Source of the DNA: an uncultured bacterium | GTDB lineage: Bacteria; Patescibacteriota; Minisyncoccia; Minisyncoccales; UBA5738 | Assembly: GCA_903847095.1 (NCBI GenBank) | Contig: CAINCQ010000038.1 | Span: 1 to 49,643, forward strand | DNA length: 49,643 bases | Reading direction: 5' to 3' | Shown: positions 20,514 through 29,982 of the stretch, one piece after another | How the letters are laid out: each line of letters begins with the position of its first letter | How positions within the stretch are numbered: the stretch's first letter is position 1 | The notes under the pieces: model-generated | Databases searched by the model: none | The model's input: only the letters and a program-made list of their open reading frames with translations | What the model was told of the DNA's origin: nothing | Program-made: the position numbers and the translations under genes

Positions 20514-20801
20514 TTATTTATTTGTTCGTTTATCGGAATTTTGGTCTTTATTGTCCTTGTCTTCTTTTATGTTGATTTGGTTTTTCTTTTCCAGGACCGG
20601 AAGGACGACATACCGCATTTCCAGGCCCGCTCCCGCAAAACCCATCACCACTCCCAATATCATGAATAATGGTTTGGTATCAAGCAATTTATCCAAATAT
20701 ACCCCCAAAACCAACAAACCCGCCATCGTCAACGCCACCATCAAACCCAATTGCATTCCCATTCCCAGGACATAAGCGAGTTTATCCCGTTGATCATCCA
20801 T
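20514..20801 (-). CDS. AtpI/AtpZ-like small membrane protein
   Basis: Two TMs with GLLVLGVYLDKLLDTKPLFMILGVVMGFAGA; start set to MDDQRDK. Confidence 0.8.
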   Translation of the reverse strand: MDDQRDKLAYVLGMGMQLGLMVALTMAGLLVLGVYLDKLLDTKPLFMILGVVMGFAGAGLEMRYVVLPVLEKKNQINIKEDKDNKDQNSDKRTNK

Positions 20802-21513
20802 GCTCCATTTCAATGGTCGCTATCGAGTAAAACACCACGGTAAGGGTCGCGAACACCAGCGCCTGGATAAAAGTAACCAGCACTTCCAGCGCCAAAAAAG
20901 GCAAAGGCAGCAGATAAGCGCACAAACTCGAAATTATGATCAGAAGAACCTCACCGGCGAAAAGATTGCCGAACAACCTCATGGATAGCGAAATTACCTT
21001 GCTGAACTCGCCGACGAATTCCAGGATCCCGACGAAAAATTGGATCGGACTCTTGAAATTGAAAAATTTGCCCAAATATTTGCCCGCGCCCAAATGTTTT
21101 ATCGAGTAGTAATTCACCGAAACGATCGAAATGATCGCCAGCGCGATTGTGAAATTCAGATCGGAACTGGGCGACCGCAAGATCGGAAATACTCCCAAAC
21201 CGGGGATCAATTCCATCAAATTAACCGACCAGATCAGCAAGAACAGCGTCGCGGCCAGCGGAAAGATCTCATTGGTCTTTACGCCCGACCCGGTAATCGA
21301 GTCCACGAACCCCATCAGACTTTCAAGGATGAACTCAAAAAAATTCTGAACCCTGTTGGGAACCAAGCTAGGCTTCCGGAAAATAAAAGCCATGCTGACA
21401 ACAAGCATGGCGGTAATAACCAGAGTCCAAAAGAAGGTATTGGTAATCACCAACCCCCCGACTTGAAAAATCTCTTTAGCGGCAACCGATATTTCCTCCA
21501 TAAAATCATCCAT
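20794..21513 (-). CDS. atpB: F1Fo ATP synthase subunit a
   Basis: LFLLIWSVNLMELIPG; SKVISLSMRLFGNLFAGEVLL; QALVFATLTVVFYSIA. Confidence 0.95.
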   Translation of the reverse strand: MDDFMEEISVAAKEIFQVGGLVITNTFFWTLVITAMLVVSMAFIFRKPSLVPNRVQNFFEFILESLMGFVDSITGSGVKTNEIFPLAATLFLLIWSVNLMELIPGLGVFPILRSPSSDLNFTIALAIISIVSVNYYSIKHLGAGKYLGKFFNFKSPIQFFVGILEFVGEFSKVISLSMRLFGNLFAGEVLLIIISSLCAYLLPLPFLALEVLVTFIQALVFATLTVVFYSIATIEMEHG

Positions 21514-21684
21514 TCAAAAAAAGCAACACCCACTATGGGTTCAAGAAAAATTTACCTCTTTTCCCTTTTTTTGTCAATTTTACGGCTATATCGCTCACAA
21601 CCGACAAAAACTCCCGCAACGGCAAGAACGCTGCGGGATTGAAATTAAAATTGACTAGGATTGCTTTGGCAATTTCCTTGTAAC

Positions 21685-21706
21685 AAAAAAGAAGCGTTTG
21701 CTTCTC
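21685..21706 (-). terminator. Rho-independent terminator
   Basis: Minus strand GAGAAGC AAAC GCTTCTTTTTT after the ORF ending at 21716. Confidence 0.75.
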
Positions 21707-21715
21707 TCGGAGCGG

Positions 21716-22372
21716 TTAACCGCTCGTAAGAGTCGCAATATACACTTCTTTGCCCGGAGTATTCTCGCTGGTCCAGATGAACCAGTTATTTTCCGGATCT
21801 GTGCTGGTGGCGCTAACCGCCGCTATCGCCGCTTTGCTCCCGGTCATAACCAGGACCAAAGCGTAGCTGTGGTCATTTCCCAGGTCATCCCGGGTAATCA
21901 TGAAGCCGGCGCCGATCATATGGCGCGACCCCTGCGCATTCCCCCAAAAAGCGGTTTGCGTCGCCTCCATTGCTTTGGCAAATCCTATTTCCGCCTTATT
22001 GTTCTTTAAAGCGACCAGGAATTCGTCAAACTCGGCGCCGTTGGCCGCCCTCATGCTCCCCTTGGAGTATATATGGGCATTCGAGTCCGAGACCCTATCC
22101 TTAAGCAATTTTATTACCTGCTGCTCGGAATAGGACTGAACCTTGTCCGAAACATTGATCGTTCCGGGAACAACGATCCTTTCTTGGACTATCGTTACCT
22201 TTTTCTCTTCGCTAACGTTTGGCGGCGTCAGCTCTTTAGCAAGCTTCCCCGCCGTGTCTTCAACGGGCTGCTGCATTCGTGGCAGCACCACGGCCGCAAG
22301 GATCAGCAGTACTATTGCTACCGCGACATACATCAATGCTTTTTTCTGTCTTGCTTCCAATGAATCAAACAT
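21716..22372 (-). CDS. hypothetical protein with N-terminal TM anchor
   Basis: KKALMYVAVAIVLLILAAVVLP anchor; 218 aa. Confidence 0.6.
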   Translation of the reverse strand: MFDSLEARQKKALMYVAVAIVLLILAAVVLPRMQQPVEDTAGKLAKELTPPNVSEEKKVTIVQERIVVPGTINVSDKVQSYSEQQVIKLLKDRVSDSNAHIYSKGSMRAANGAEFDEFLVALKNNKAEIGFAKAMEATQTAFWGNAQGSRHMIGAGFMITRDDLGNDHSYALVLVMTGSKAAIAAVSATSTDPENNWFIWTSENTPGKEVYIATLTSG

Positions 22373-22527
22373 GAAATCACCTATTTCCCATTAATAATTG
22401 TCAATGCGCAGAAGTTGGAATTCCTTCTGTTTTCTGCCTTAATTATACACCTTTTCTACCATTTTGTCAAGTAAATTGGGGCCTAGGCCCCTTGGAAATT
22501 TTTATCGGGAAAAACCCTAAATCCTGT

Positions 22528-22869
22528 TTAGCAGGTTAAGTGGAACAAGCCTACCACCCGCTTCCCTTCCGCCGCGTTTTCGTTGAAAATCGAAACCGCC
22601 TTGCCGGTTTTATCGATAGCCAGGTTCAGTCCTTTTTCGATGATCGCTTTCGTCGCGTCTTCCGAAACATTGGCGATACCGTCGGCTCCCGTACCGATAA
22701 CGATGATCTCGGGATTTTGGCTGATCGCCAATTCAACATCGGGGATATCCACGGTATGGGATTTTTTCCTCTGCCAATTCACTACGGTCCCGTTCCAGAA
22801 TACCGCGATGTCCTTGCGATACTCCTTGCCATTAATGGCCATACAGCCGAATTCGTAATGGTTGACCAT
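22528..22869 (-). CDS. MTH938/DUF498-like protein
   Basis: VNHYEFGCMAINGKEYRKDIAVF...NPEIIVIGTGADGIANVSEDATKAIIEKGLNLAIDKTGKAVSIFNE; true start taken as MVNHYEF. Confidence 0.85.
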   Translation of the reverse strand: MVNHYEFGCMAINGKEYRKDIAVFWNGTVVNWQRKKSHTVDIPDVELAISQNPEIIVIGTGADGIANVSEDATKAIIEKGLNLAIDKTGKAVSIFNENAAEGKRVVGLFHLTC

Positions 22870-22875
22870 AAGATT

Positions 22876-23137
22876 ATTAGACCTACTGATCAAATATTTT
22901 CGTAGCGAAATTTCCAGATTTGAGCGACGCGGTAATCCGCAAGTCCCGAGTACCCCCGAGGGGCGAGCCGAATGAAGAACGAGGAGGCATACTTAAGTTA
23001 AGAACCTTGATCTCTCTATGCTCGATAAAGCATGTCGATGAATGATGAATTCGGCGTAGCCGGTTCCCGCGGGCACCGCTAATGCGGGGATAATATGGAA
23101 ATTGCAGTAGGAAATATTTGATCGGTAGGTCTATTAG
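22876..23137 (-). repeat. palindromic element with terminal inverted repeats, copy 2 (expanded)
   Basis: Reverse complement matches 2942-3109 in ordered blocks, with three extra internal segments. Confidence 0.85.
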
Positions 23138-23649
23138 TTGATCCGGGTTATTATTTCTTCTTTGGCCAGGTGTGCGGGAGAATCGGGATCTTCGGCCGCG
23201 TAACCCACCGGCACGAGAGCCACCGGACGAACATTTTCCGACAATCCGACAGCCTCTTTGACCACGCCTTCATCAAACGCACCCATCCAAAGGGTAGCCA
23301 AACCAAGCTCGACGGCCTGAAGCATCATGTTCTCGATCGACGCGGCAACATCGCAAACAGCGAATAGTTTTTTCCCGCGCTCCCCGTACTTGTCCGCGCT
23401 CTTTTCGTTAACGCAACAAACAATTACCAAAGGAGCGTCCCATAACGGCTGCTGCCGGTTGGCCGCCAACGCCAATTTTTTCCGAACCCCTTCGTTGAAA
23501 ACAAAATAGAATTTCCTTGATTGCAAGTTTCCCGCCGATGGCGCCCAAATCAAAGCATCCGAAAGTTTTTCGATGATTTCGGGACTGATCGGTTTTGTTT
23601 GAAACTTCCTGACGCTTCTTCTTTTTTTTATCGCGATAGATACTTCCAT
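23134..23649 (-). CDS. nitroreductase-family FMN protein
   Basis: AIKKRRSVRKFQTKPI; DALIWAPSAGNLQSRKFYFV; ELGLATLWMGAFDE; PVALVPVGYAAE. Confidence 0.93.
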   Translation of the reverse strand: MEVSIAIKKRRSVRKFQTKPISPEIIEKLSDALIWAPSAGNLQSRKFYFVFNEGVRKKLALAANRQQPLWDAPLVIVCCVNEKSADKYGERGKKLFAVCDVAASIENMMLQAVELGLATLWMGAFDEGVVKEAVGLSENVRPVALVPVGYAAEDPDSPAHLAKEEIITRIN

Positions 23650-23733
23650 AGCTATATTATAGCTGAATTATTGGTTTAGCGAAAAAGAAACTTAATTTTT
23701 ATATCTGTTCCTTCAAGTAAAATCTGACGAAAT

Positions 23734-24702
23734 TTAAATATCGAGTTTCATAGTAGACCATTTTCCGCAACGATCGCCCCAACGAGCCGCAACCTTGCCG
23801 TCGATCCGCGTTTCGATCACTTCGCAATTGTTCGGGCATCCCCCGCAATTAAACGACGAACAGCGGATATCGCGTTCGGTAATGTCAAAACCCAAAAATT
23901 TCGTCTTTTCCGGCGGCTTATCGCGCACCAGAAACGCCGCGCCCACCGCGCCCATCACCGTGTTGTAAGGCGGAATGATCACCTCTTCCTGGAGAGCGTC
24001 CTCGAACGCTTTCTTGATCCCTTTATTCTCCGAAACCCCTCCCTGGAAAACAATCTTTGATTTGATGTTCTTGCCCTTGGCGACGCTGGAAAGAAAATTC
24101 CGAACCAAGCCGTGGCAAAGACCCGCGACGATATCCTCGGTCGAGTGGCCGATCTGCTGTTTATGAATCATGTCGGATTCACAAAACACGGTACACCGGG
24201 CGCCAAGCTGGGTCGGCTTTTTCGACCTTAAAGCGATATCTCCGAAGTCCTCGATGGGAATTTTCAAACGGTTCGCCTGGGCATCCAAAAACGCACCGGT
24301 GCCAGCCGAACAAATAAGGTTCATAGCGAAATCAACGCTAGACCCATCCTCCAAAATGACGATTTTCGAATCTTGGCCGCCGATCTCCAGGATCGTGCGC
24401 AATCCCGGCACGAATTGGGACGCTCCCCGGGCATGAGCCGTTATCTCGTTTTTCATCAGATCAGCCCCCGTGATCGCGCCCACGAGGTAGCGCGCCGAAC
24501 CGGTAGTTCCCACTCCGATAACCTCGACATCCATTTTTTTCTCGCTAAGATTTTGCTTAAGCATCGTCAGCCCGGCCTGCACGGCTTTGATTGGATTTCC
24601 TTCCGTCCGGATGTAAAGCGTATAGATAACTTCGCCCGCCTCATTGACCAAAACGAAGTTCGTGGAAATTGACCCGACATCGATTCCTAAATAGCATTTC
24701 AT
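23734..24702 (-). CDS. acyl-CoA dehydratase activase (BadF/BadG/BcrA/BcrD ATPase family)
   Basis: GIDVGSISTNFVLV; EIGGQDSKIV; CSAGTGAFLDAQANRLKI; FQGGVSENKGIKKAFED. Confidence 0.93.
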   Translation of the reverse strand: MKCYLGIDVGSISTNFVLVNEAGEVIYTLYIRTEGNPIKAVQAGLTMLKQNLSEKKMDVEVIGVGTTGSARYLVGAITGADLMKNEITAHARGASQFVPGLRTILEIGGQDSKIVILEDGSSVDFAMNLICSAGTGAFLDAQANRLKIPIEDFGDIALRSKKPTQLGARCTVFCESDMIHKQQIGHSTEDIVAGLCHGLVRNFLSSVAKGKNIKSKIVFQGGVSENKGIKKAFEDALQEEVIIPPYNTVMGAVGAAFLVRDKPPEKTKFLGFDITERDIRCSSFNCGGCPNNCEVIETRIDGKVAARWGDRCGKWSTMKLDI

Positions 24703-25829
24703 ATTTTTTTTACGTTAAGGGTTCGCGCGTCTTTTTGCCGCTTAAGATCTTTTTGTTTTTTGAAGTGGTAATTTTTGACGACGTCGGCAAAAGCCTCAAG
24801 ACGGGTATTTATCCCGGCTTCGGCCACTTGTTCGTCGAGCGATAAAGAAAGAAAAGGAATATTGTTTTCCTGCCTGATCTTTTCCAAAATCGGGCGCACG
24901 GTAACTTCGGGCATACAGCCGAACGGCAAAAGCTGGATCACGCCGTCGAAATCCTTTTCAATAAAAGTGAGCATTTCGCCGATCGCATCGCGGCCATGAC
25001 CCCCAACCGTCGATTGAAGGTAGGAATAGATCCGGCGCTGAATCAGCCAGTCTATCCAGGGAAACGCCAATTTCTTTAAGTGATAGGTCAAATTCATCTC
25101 GCGATGAACCTCGATGCCATCCAACCCGAGCTTGGCTTCAAGATCGAAATTAATGGCCGGATCGGTCACCGTGTATATCTCGCCGATCATTCCGACCTTA
25201 AAAACTTCCCGGCTGTTATCAATCTCCACTTTTTTAAGTTTTGAAATTATTTGTTTCTTTAAGTTTAACAGTTCTTTTAAATTTTTGGTTTTTTCGATCG
25301 AGGCCAAACCCTCCCGAACGATTTTTTCCGTTCCACCTTTATTTATCTCGCGCGGCCGAATTTTCGCGGCCATTTTCTCGATCCTTTCGATAAGAGATAA
25401 TTTTTGAAAAAACGTATAAAAAGCCGAAGCGACCTGCCAATCGGTCGCGCCGCTGTTCTTCTTCAGCGCTTTAAAAATATCGCGGGGCGTGGCGCGGAAA
25501 TCGACAAACTTTACTTTGTATCCGCCATCCTTCAAGACTTTTTCCTGGATCAAGCCGTAATATTTCTGGCGGCAGGAACCGCCAACGTTCTGAATGCTTA
25601 AAATGGTATCGACTCCCTCCCTGATAACGGCGAGATATCCGCCAAGTGTTACCTTCATGGGAAAACAAAAAAGCTCCGGGGCTATCTTGGCTCCGTCGGC
25701 AATGATGGTCGAATTGGTTTTGGGCGGCAGGATGACCTTCATGCCAAGTTGCTCCAGCAATCCTTTTACGGCGATGGTGTAATTACCCCAACGCGCGAAT
25801 GTCACTACCGATTTTTCGGTTTTATCCAT
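24699..25829 (-). CDS. 2-hydroxyacyl-CoA dehydratase/DUF2229-like partner protein
   Basis: APELFCFPMKVTLGGYLAVIREGVDTIL; GGSCRQKYYG; LLPFGCMPEVTVRPIL; 4-nt overlap with the activase gene. Confidence 0.85.
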   Translation of the reverse strand: MDKTEKSVVTFARWGNYTIAVKGLLEQLGMKVILPPKTNSTIIADGAKIAPELFCFPMKVTLGGYLAVIREGVDTILSIQNVGGSCRQKYYGLIQEKVLKDGGYKVKFVDFRATPRDIFKALKKNSGATDWQVASAFYTFFQKLSLIERIEKMAAKIRPREINKGGTEKIVREGLASIEKTKNLKELLNLKKQIISKLKKVEIDNSREVFKVGMIGEIYTVTDPAINFDLEAKLGLDGIEVHREMNLTYHLKKLAFPWIDWLIQRRIYSYLQSTVGGHGRDAIGEMLTFIEKDFDGVIQLLPFGCMPEVTVRPILEKIRQENNIPFLSLSLDEQVAEAGINTRLEAFADVVKNYHFKKQKDLKRQKDARTLNVKKI

Positions 25830-26003
25830 AATTAACTTTTTTACCATATCAAAAAAGTTCTTACAAGGACAAATTCAAAAAAACAATCAAGATAATCTTA
25901 CGCCCCAAGCTGTCTCCGAAATTGCCTATAAATATTTTTTATGTTATTGTGATTACGTTTTCCCCCGCTCTCCTTACCGATTCGCAATGAAGCGGAAAGC
26001 AAC

Positions 26004-26076
26004 GCCCTCGTAGTTTAATGGATAAAATGCAAGGTTGCGGACCCTGCGACTACAGGTTCGATTCCTGTCGAGGGCA
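26004..26076 (+). tRNA. tRNA-Arg (anticodon GCG)
   Basis: GCCCTCG TA GTTTAATGGATAAAAT G CAAGGTTGCGGACCCTG CGACT ACAGGTTCGATTCCTGT CGAGGGC A; one A-C mismatch in the anticodon stem; CCA not encoded. Confidence 0.88.
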
Positions 26077-26081
26077 CAAGA

Positions 26082-26110
26082 AACAAAAACGGCTCTAAGC
26101 CGTTTTTGTT
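26082..26110 (+). terminator. Rho-independent terminator after tRNA-Arg
   Basis: AACAAAAACGGCTCTAAGCCGTTTTTGTT. Confidence 0.8.
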
Positions 26111-26531
26111 CTTTTCACTTTTCAATTCGATAAAATACGAATAGCGTGTTTACTGTGACACCATGCTGCGCTAAATAAAAAAATAATCACCGAGAAAAAC
26201 GTTCTCCCTCGATAGCTTACCCTTACTGCTTGCCATAGTGGCTTTTCTTTAACCATTATTGTCCTGCCCTTGCTCGACGCCAAAAAATTCTCTGCCAAGA
26301 AACCCATGGACGAAAAAGCTCAAACAGTTTCCACTTTTTTTGAGCAAAAACTCCGGAGCCACGCCGGAGTTTTTTCTTTACTGAAGTCTGTTTAAATTTG
26401 ACTTCCCCACTCCGGAAACCCTCGCCGGAGCGACCGTTTTGCCCCAGTATTGCCTGAAAAACTATTGGGATTAGCTTGCATTTTTGATGGGCTCGGGTAT
26501 ATTTAAGAAAACTTAAATGGAGGAATCTTGA

Positions 26532-27272
26532 ATGGACGATTGTGCGACCCTGGAACAACTATCGACGGTGTCGATAAAAAAAACCGAAGTAAAACCGGCG
26601 GTAGATTGGAAAGACGCGATAGTTCCTAAAAAAATTGGCGGAAAAATGATTTATACCTGTCCGACTTTTCCGATGTCGGCGACTATCGACCCCTGCGACT
26701 TAAACCAAATATTCTCCGACCATGACGAATGGAAAAATTTCCCCGCAAACGACGGAAGGGCCCCATTTGCCGGCGGACCGCAGCATCAGTCAACCGAACG
26801 GATCACGCGTTTTGGCGCCAAAATCAACAAGGCTGATTTTAATGCCCTGCTGCGGATATTGGAACTCAAACGCGACCGAAGCGCCGATGAAAAGTGGCAA
26901 AGGTGGTACGACAAAGGATACATGGTCACTTACCATGAAGCACTCTGCCCCAAAACGGCGGGATATCTCACACAGATGCGCGTCATAAGCGAAACGATAC
27001 TGCCGTACAAATTCCATTTATCTAAAAACCTTTCTTCGATGCCGCGGCAACCAACCCCTATGGACGAAGTGCTGTGGCTTTTCATTGAAGAAGAAAAGAA
27101 AAAATGGGACAGATGGAATGGCGGCCAAAGCCTGAACGGCATATTCGCCGATTCGCATAATTGGGACGCGTCACTCCGCTTCGGCATTATGAAAGAGGAC
27201 GCTTTCGGCAGCATTATTCGAATCTTCAGCGATGCCAGTCTGAGGTTAATAGATTTCTGCGACGAAGAATAA
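26532..27272 (+). CDS. hypothetical protein, 246 aa
   Basis: Long ORF with tggagg SD; no recognised family. Confidence 0.6.
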   Translation: MDDCATLEQLSTVSIKKTEVKPAVDWKDAIVPKKIGGKMIYTCPTFPMSATIDPCDLNQIFSDHDEWKNFPANDGRAPFAGGPQHQSTERITRFGAKINKADFNALLRILELKRDRSADEKWQRWYDKGYMVTYHEALCPKTAGYLTQMRVISETILPYKFHLSKNLSSMPRQPTPMDEVLWLFIEEEKKKWDRWNGGQSLNGIFADSHNWDASLRFGIMKEDAFGSIIRIFSDASLRLIDFCDEE

Positions 27273-27336
27273 AAAATAGAGACGGAACAATTCCGCCTTT
27301 TTTCTTTGTCCAACAAAAAACGGCGTTGAATCGCCG

Positions 27337-27975
27337 TTATGTTTTTTGGGCCCAGAAATGGAAGATCGTTTCGCCGAATATTTTTTTCGGATAGCCGACC
27401 ATTACTACAAATTCCAATTCCGCTTTCTCAAGCAAAACCATCATTTCCTCAATACCGTAATAGGCGTAATAACGCTCGCCACCACCAAAAGACCTTGGCT
27501 TTTCTTCCAGCCCCTCTCCTTCCCCTATTTTAAAGTTGAAAGAAAAAATACCGTTTTTTTTCAAGACCCGCCTTATTTCTAAAAGCACTTGAGGAAAATC
27601 GGCTTTGGGCACATGGTACACGCATCCATTAGCCCAAACGCCGGAAAACTTTCCCGCTCCAAAACCTAGTTTCCTCATATCCGCTTGGACAAACGGAATG
27701 CCGGCATTGCGCTCTCTGGCAACGTTAAGCATACCGCGCGAGAAATCGGCGCCGGTTACTTTCAAATTTTTTGATCCCAGGAAACCAGCGTCCTTGCCGT
27801 TTCCGCATCCGAGGTCGAGGACAGTCTCTCCGGGAAGCATCCCGACGAACATAGCAAGAAGCTTCTTCTCAAACTCCCCGACCCATCCGGCTATCGTTTC
27901 ATCGACGCTGCCGGAATATTCCGCGGCGATGCCATCGTACGTCTTTTGTGTAGTTTTAACTGCTGTTCTTTCCAT
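27337..27975 (-). CDS. SAM-dependent methyltransferase
   Basis: GETVLDLGCGNGKDAGFLGSKNLKVTGADFSRGMLNVA; start set to MERTAVK. Confidence 0.9.
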   Translation of the reverse strand: MERTAVKTTQKTYDGIAAEYSGSVDETIAGWVGEFEKKLLAMFVGMLPGETVLDLGCGNGKDAGFLGSKNLKVTGADFSRGMLNVARERNAGIPFVQADMRKLGFGAGKFSGVWANGCVYHVPKADFPQVLLEIRRVLKKNGIFSFNFKIGEGEGLEEKPRSFGGGERYYAYYGIEEMMVLLEKAELEFVVMVGYPKKIFGETIFHFWAQKT

Positions 27976-28093
27976 TAAACCACCTCTGTATTTTCCCAAA
28001 ACAAAGTTACAACAAACTCAATTAAAAAACAATCCCTCGTGCTTCCAAAGCATGAAAAAAGCTCTTGGTTTTTCCAAGAGCTGAATATTGGTT

Positions 28094-29797
28094 TCAAAAC
28101 TTTCCGCCACCTCCGCTTCCGCCGCTGTGGCCGCTACTGAAGGTGTGGCTGCTATTGCTACTGCTGCTACTATGCCCGCCATTAAATGAAGTGCTCTTAT
28201 GCCTAGCCTCAGCCGCGAGAGCGTCTTTGTGCTCCTGCTCGATCCGCTGAATATGGGCTTTATGAGCGCGATCGGCTCCGTCGTTATGGCTGTTGATCGC
28301 GTTCAACATCATATATGTTGTCACCCAATCGGTTGAGTCCCTTCCGGAAGAAAGTTGCTGAACCTCCATGATCTTTTCACGGGCGGCCGCAATCTCGGCT
28401 TGAGCAGTTCTTGAATCCCGGTACGCGGTTTCTTTTTCGTCCAGCTGTCTCTTGATTTCATCCATTTGGGCCAGCATTTTCGGCCCTTCGGTTCGCGCCC
28501 GTTCCGCCAGCGCCTGATCTTCTCTGGCTTGGGTGACAGCGCCGGACACCGCATTGCTCATTTCCTGAAGCTCGGCATTGGCCCGGATCCAATCGATTTC
28601 CTTGGGATCCTTTCCCTCGTATTCCCCACTTAATGCGGAAAAACGTTCTGCGGCCGGACTAAGCATGCCCCTCGCTTTATCGGTGACATCCTTGCCCTTC
28701 AACGCCTCCTGCGCTGCAGCAATCCGCTCCGGTAAATGGGCCAAAGCGCTTTGGGCTTCCCCTTTCGCCTCATCGGCCTTCTTCAATAACTTCTCCGCGT
28801 CGGCGCATATCTTGACGTAGGAAGTTATTTTTTCACCGACCTCGCTCAGCTCTTCTTTGATCTTTTGATGCTCCTCATTCTTTTGAGCATCAGCCTCGGC
28901 TAGATCAAGCTCTAACCCGGCCGTTTGCAGGGCATTAGCGGTGATCTCATTAAAAGCGCTGGCCAACCCTCCCCAAAGAGTCTGAGGATAGCTTGCTTTG
29001 AGTTTATCCAGGCTTTTTTGAGCCGCTATCAGCATATTTCCCAGCGAATCAAGCTGGCCTCTTAGGTTTTTGACCGACGCGAGATTATTGGCTTTAAATT
29101 CCGCCTCTTCTCGCGCTTTTTCTTCAGCCGCCCGCTTGGCCCTGGCTCTCGACGAGAGCACAGACTTTGCGATCAACAAGACAATTATTATGGCGACTAT
29201 AATCGCGATCAGGTAAAGAAATCCCGACCCGTCGCCGCTACTTGTTGCTGTTTGTCCGCCGGAAACCGGTACGCTGTTTGGCATTTGAGGCGAAGCTGTT
29301 GCCGCCGGCCAATTCGCGGGAAGCGCTTTTATTACCGCTTCGACGCCCGCATTCAATCCGGCAGACCATTCCTGATTTTTGAAGTACGGAATCATGTCAT
29401 CATTGGCAATCGAATCGCCGTTGATGTCGCCGGCAACACCGTCGCCCGGCTGGATCCACACTCCCCGGTCAGCCGTATCCAGAGAAAGCAGGATAAGTAC
29501 GCCGTTATTGACGTCGGCTCGCCCTACTCCCCATTCGTTGAACAGACCTTTGGCGTATTCATCCAAAGATTGCCCTTGGAGATCTTGTGTTGTCACAACC
29601 GCGATCTCGTTGGTCGTCTGCTGCTGATAGTCTATTAGCTTATTGTTCAAATCCTTAAATTCCTGCGCCGACAGTTTTCCCGCATTGTCGTACAAATACT
29701 TCCCCGCGACAGATTGGGGGTAACTAACCGCCAGCCCGATGCTTGTCATGATCAAAATTACAACAAGCGTCTTCAAGATATATCCATTGGCTTTCAC
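28094..29797 (-). CDS. TPM-domain (YgcG-like) protein with coiled coil and Ser/Gly/His-rich tail
   Basis: VAGKYLYDNAGKLSAQEFKDLNNKLIDYQQQTTNEIAVVTTQDLQGQSLDEYAKGLFNEWGVG...; TM; C-terminal GGHSSSSSNSSHTFSSGHSGGSGGGGKF. Confidence 0.88.
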   Translation of the reverse strand: MKANGYILKTLVVILIMTSIGLAVSYPQSVAGKYLYDNAGKLSAQEFKDLNNKLIDYQQQTTNEIAVVTTQDLQGQSLDEYAKGLFNEWGVGRADVNNGVLILLSLDTADRGVWIQPGDGVAGDINGDSIANDDMIPYFKNQEWSAGLNAGVEAVIKALPANWPAATASPQMPNSVPVSGGQTATSSGDGSGFLYLIAIIVAIIIVLLIAKSVLSSRARAKRAAEEKAREEAEFKANNLASVKNLRGQLDSLGNMLIAAQKSLDKLKASYPQTLWGGLASAFNEITANALQTAGLELDLAEADAQKNEEHQKIKEELSEVGEKITSYVKICADAEKLLKKADEAKGEAQSALAHLPERIAAAQEALKGKDVTDKARGMLSPAAERFSALSGEYEGKDPKEIDWIRANAELQEMSNAVSGAVTQAREDQALAERARTEGPKMLAQMDEIKRQLDEKETAYRDSRTAQAEIAAAREKIMEVQQLSSGRDSTDWVTTYMMLNAINSHNDGADRAHKAHIQRIEQEHKDALAAEARHKSTSFNGGHSSSSSNSSHTFSSGHSGGSGGGGKF

Positions 29798-29982
29798 AAG
29801 TCTTCACCTTACCTGATTTTAGATGAGCTGTTTTCGTTGTAATATTACAATATTTATTTAGTTCTGTCAATAGACAAACGACCGAGAATACTCTTGACTA
29901 ATTGTGCTTATTATTTTATTATACAGCTTGCGGCAGTAAAGGTTTGCGCCGCAAACGATCATTTGCAATAGGAGGTATTTGA

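Noticed and set aside
22870-22893. Extended N-terminus (MISRSNNL) of the MTH938-like ORF
   Set aside because: Falls inside the palindromic repeat; conserved family start fits MVNHYEF at 22869.
26256-26558. 100-aa Arg/Lys-rich minus-strand ORF
   Set aside because: Spans a T-tract hairpin region and has basic low-complexity composition with no SD; more likely non-coding.
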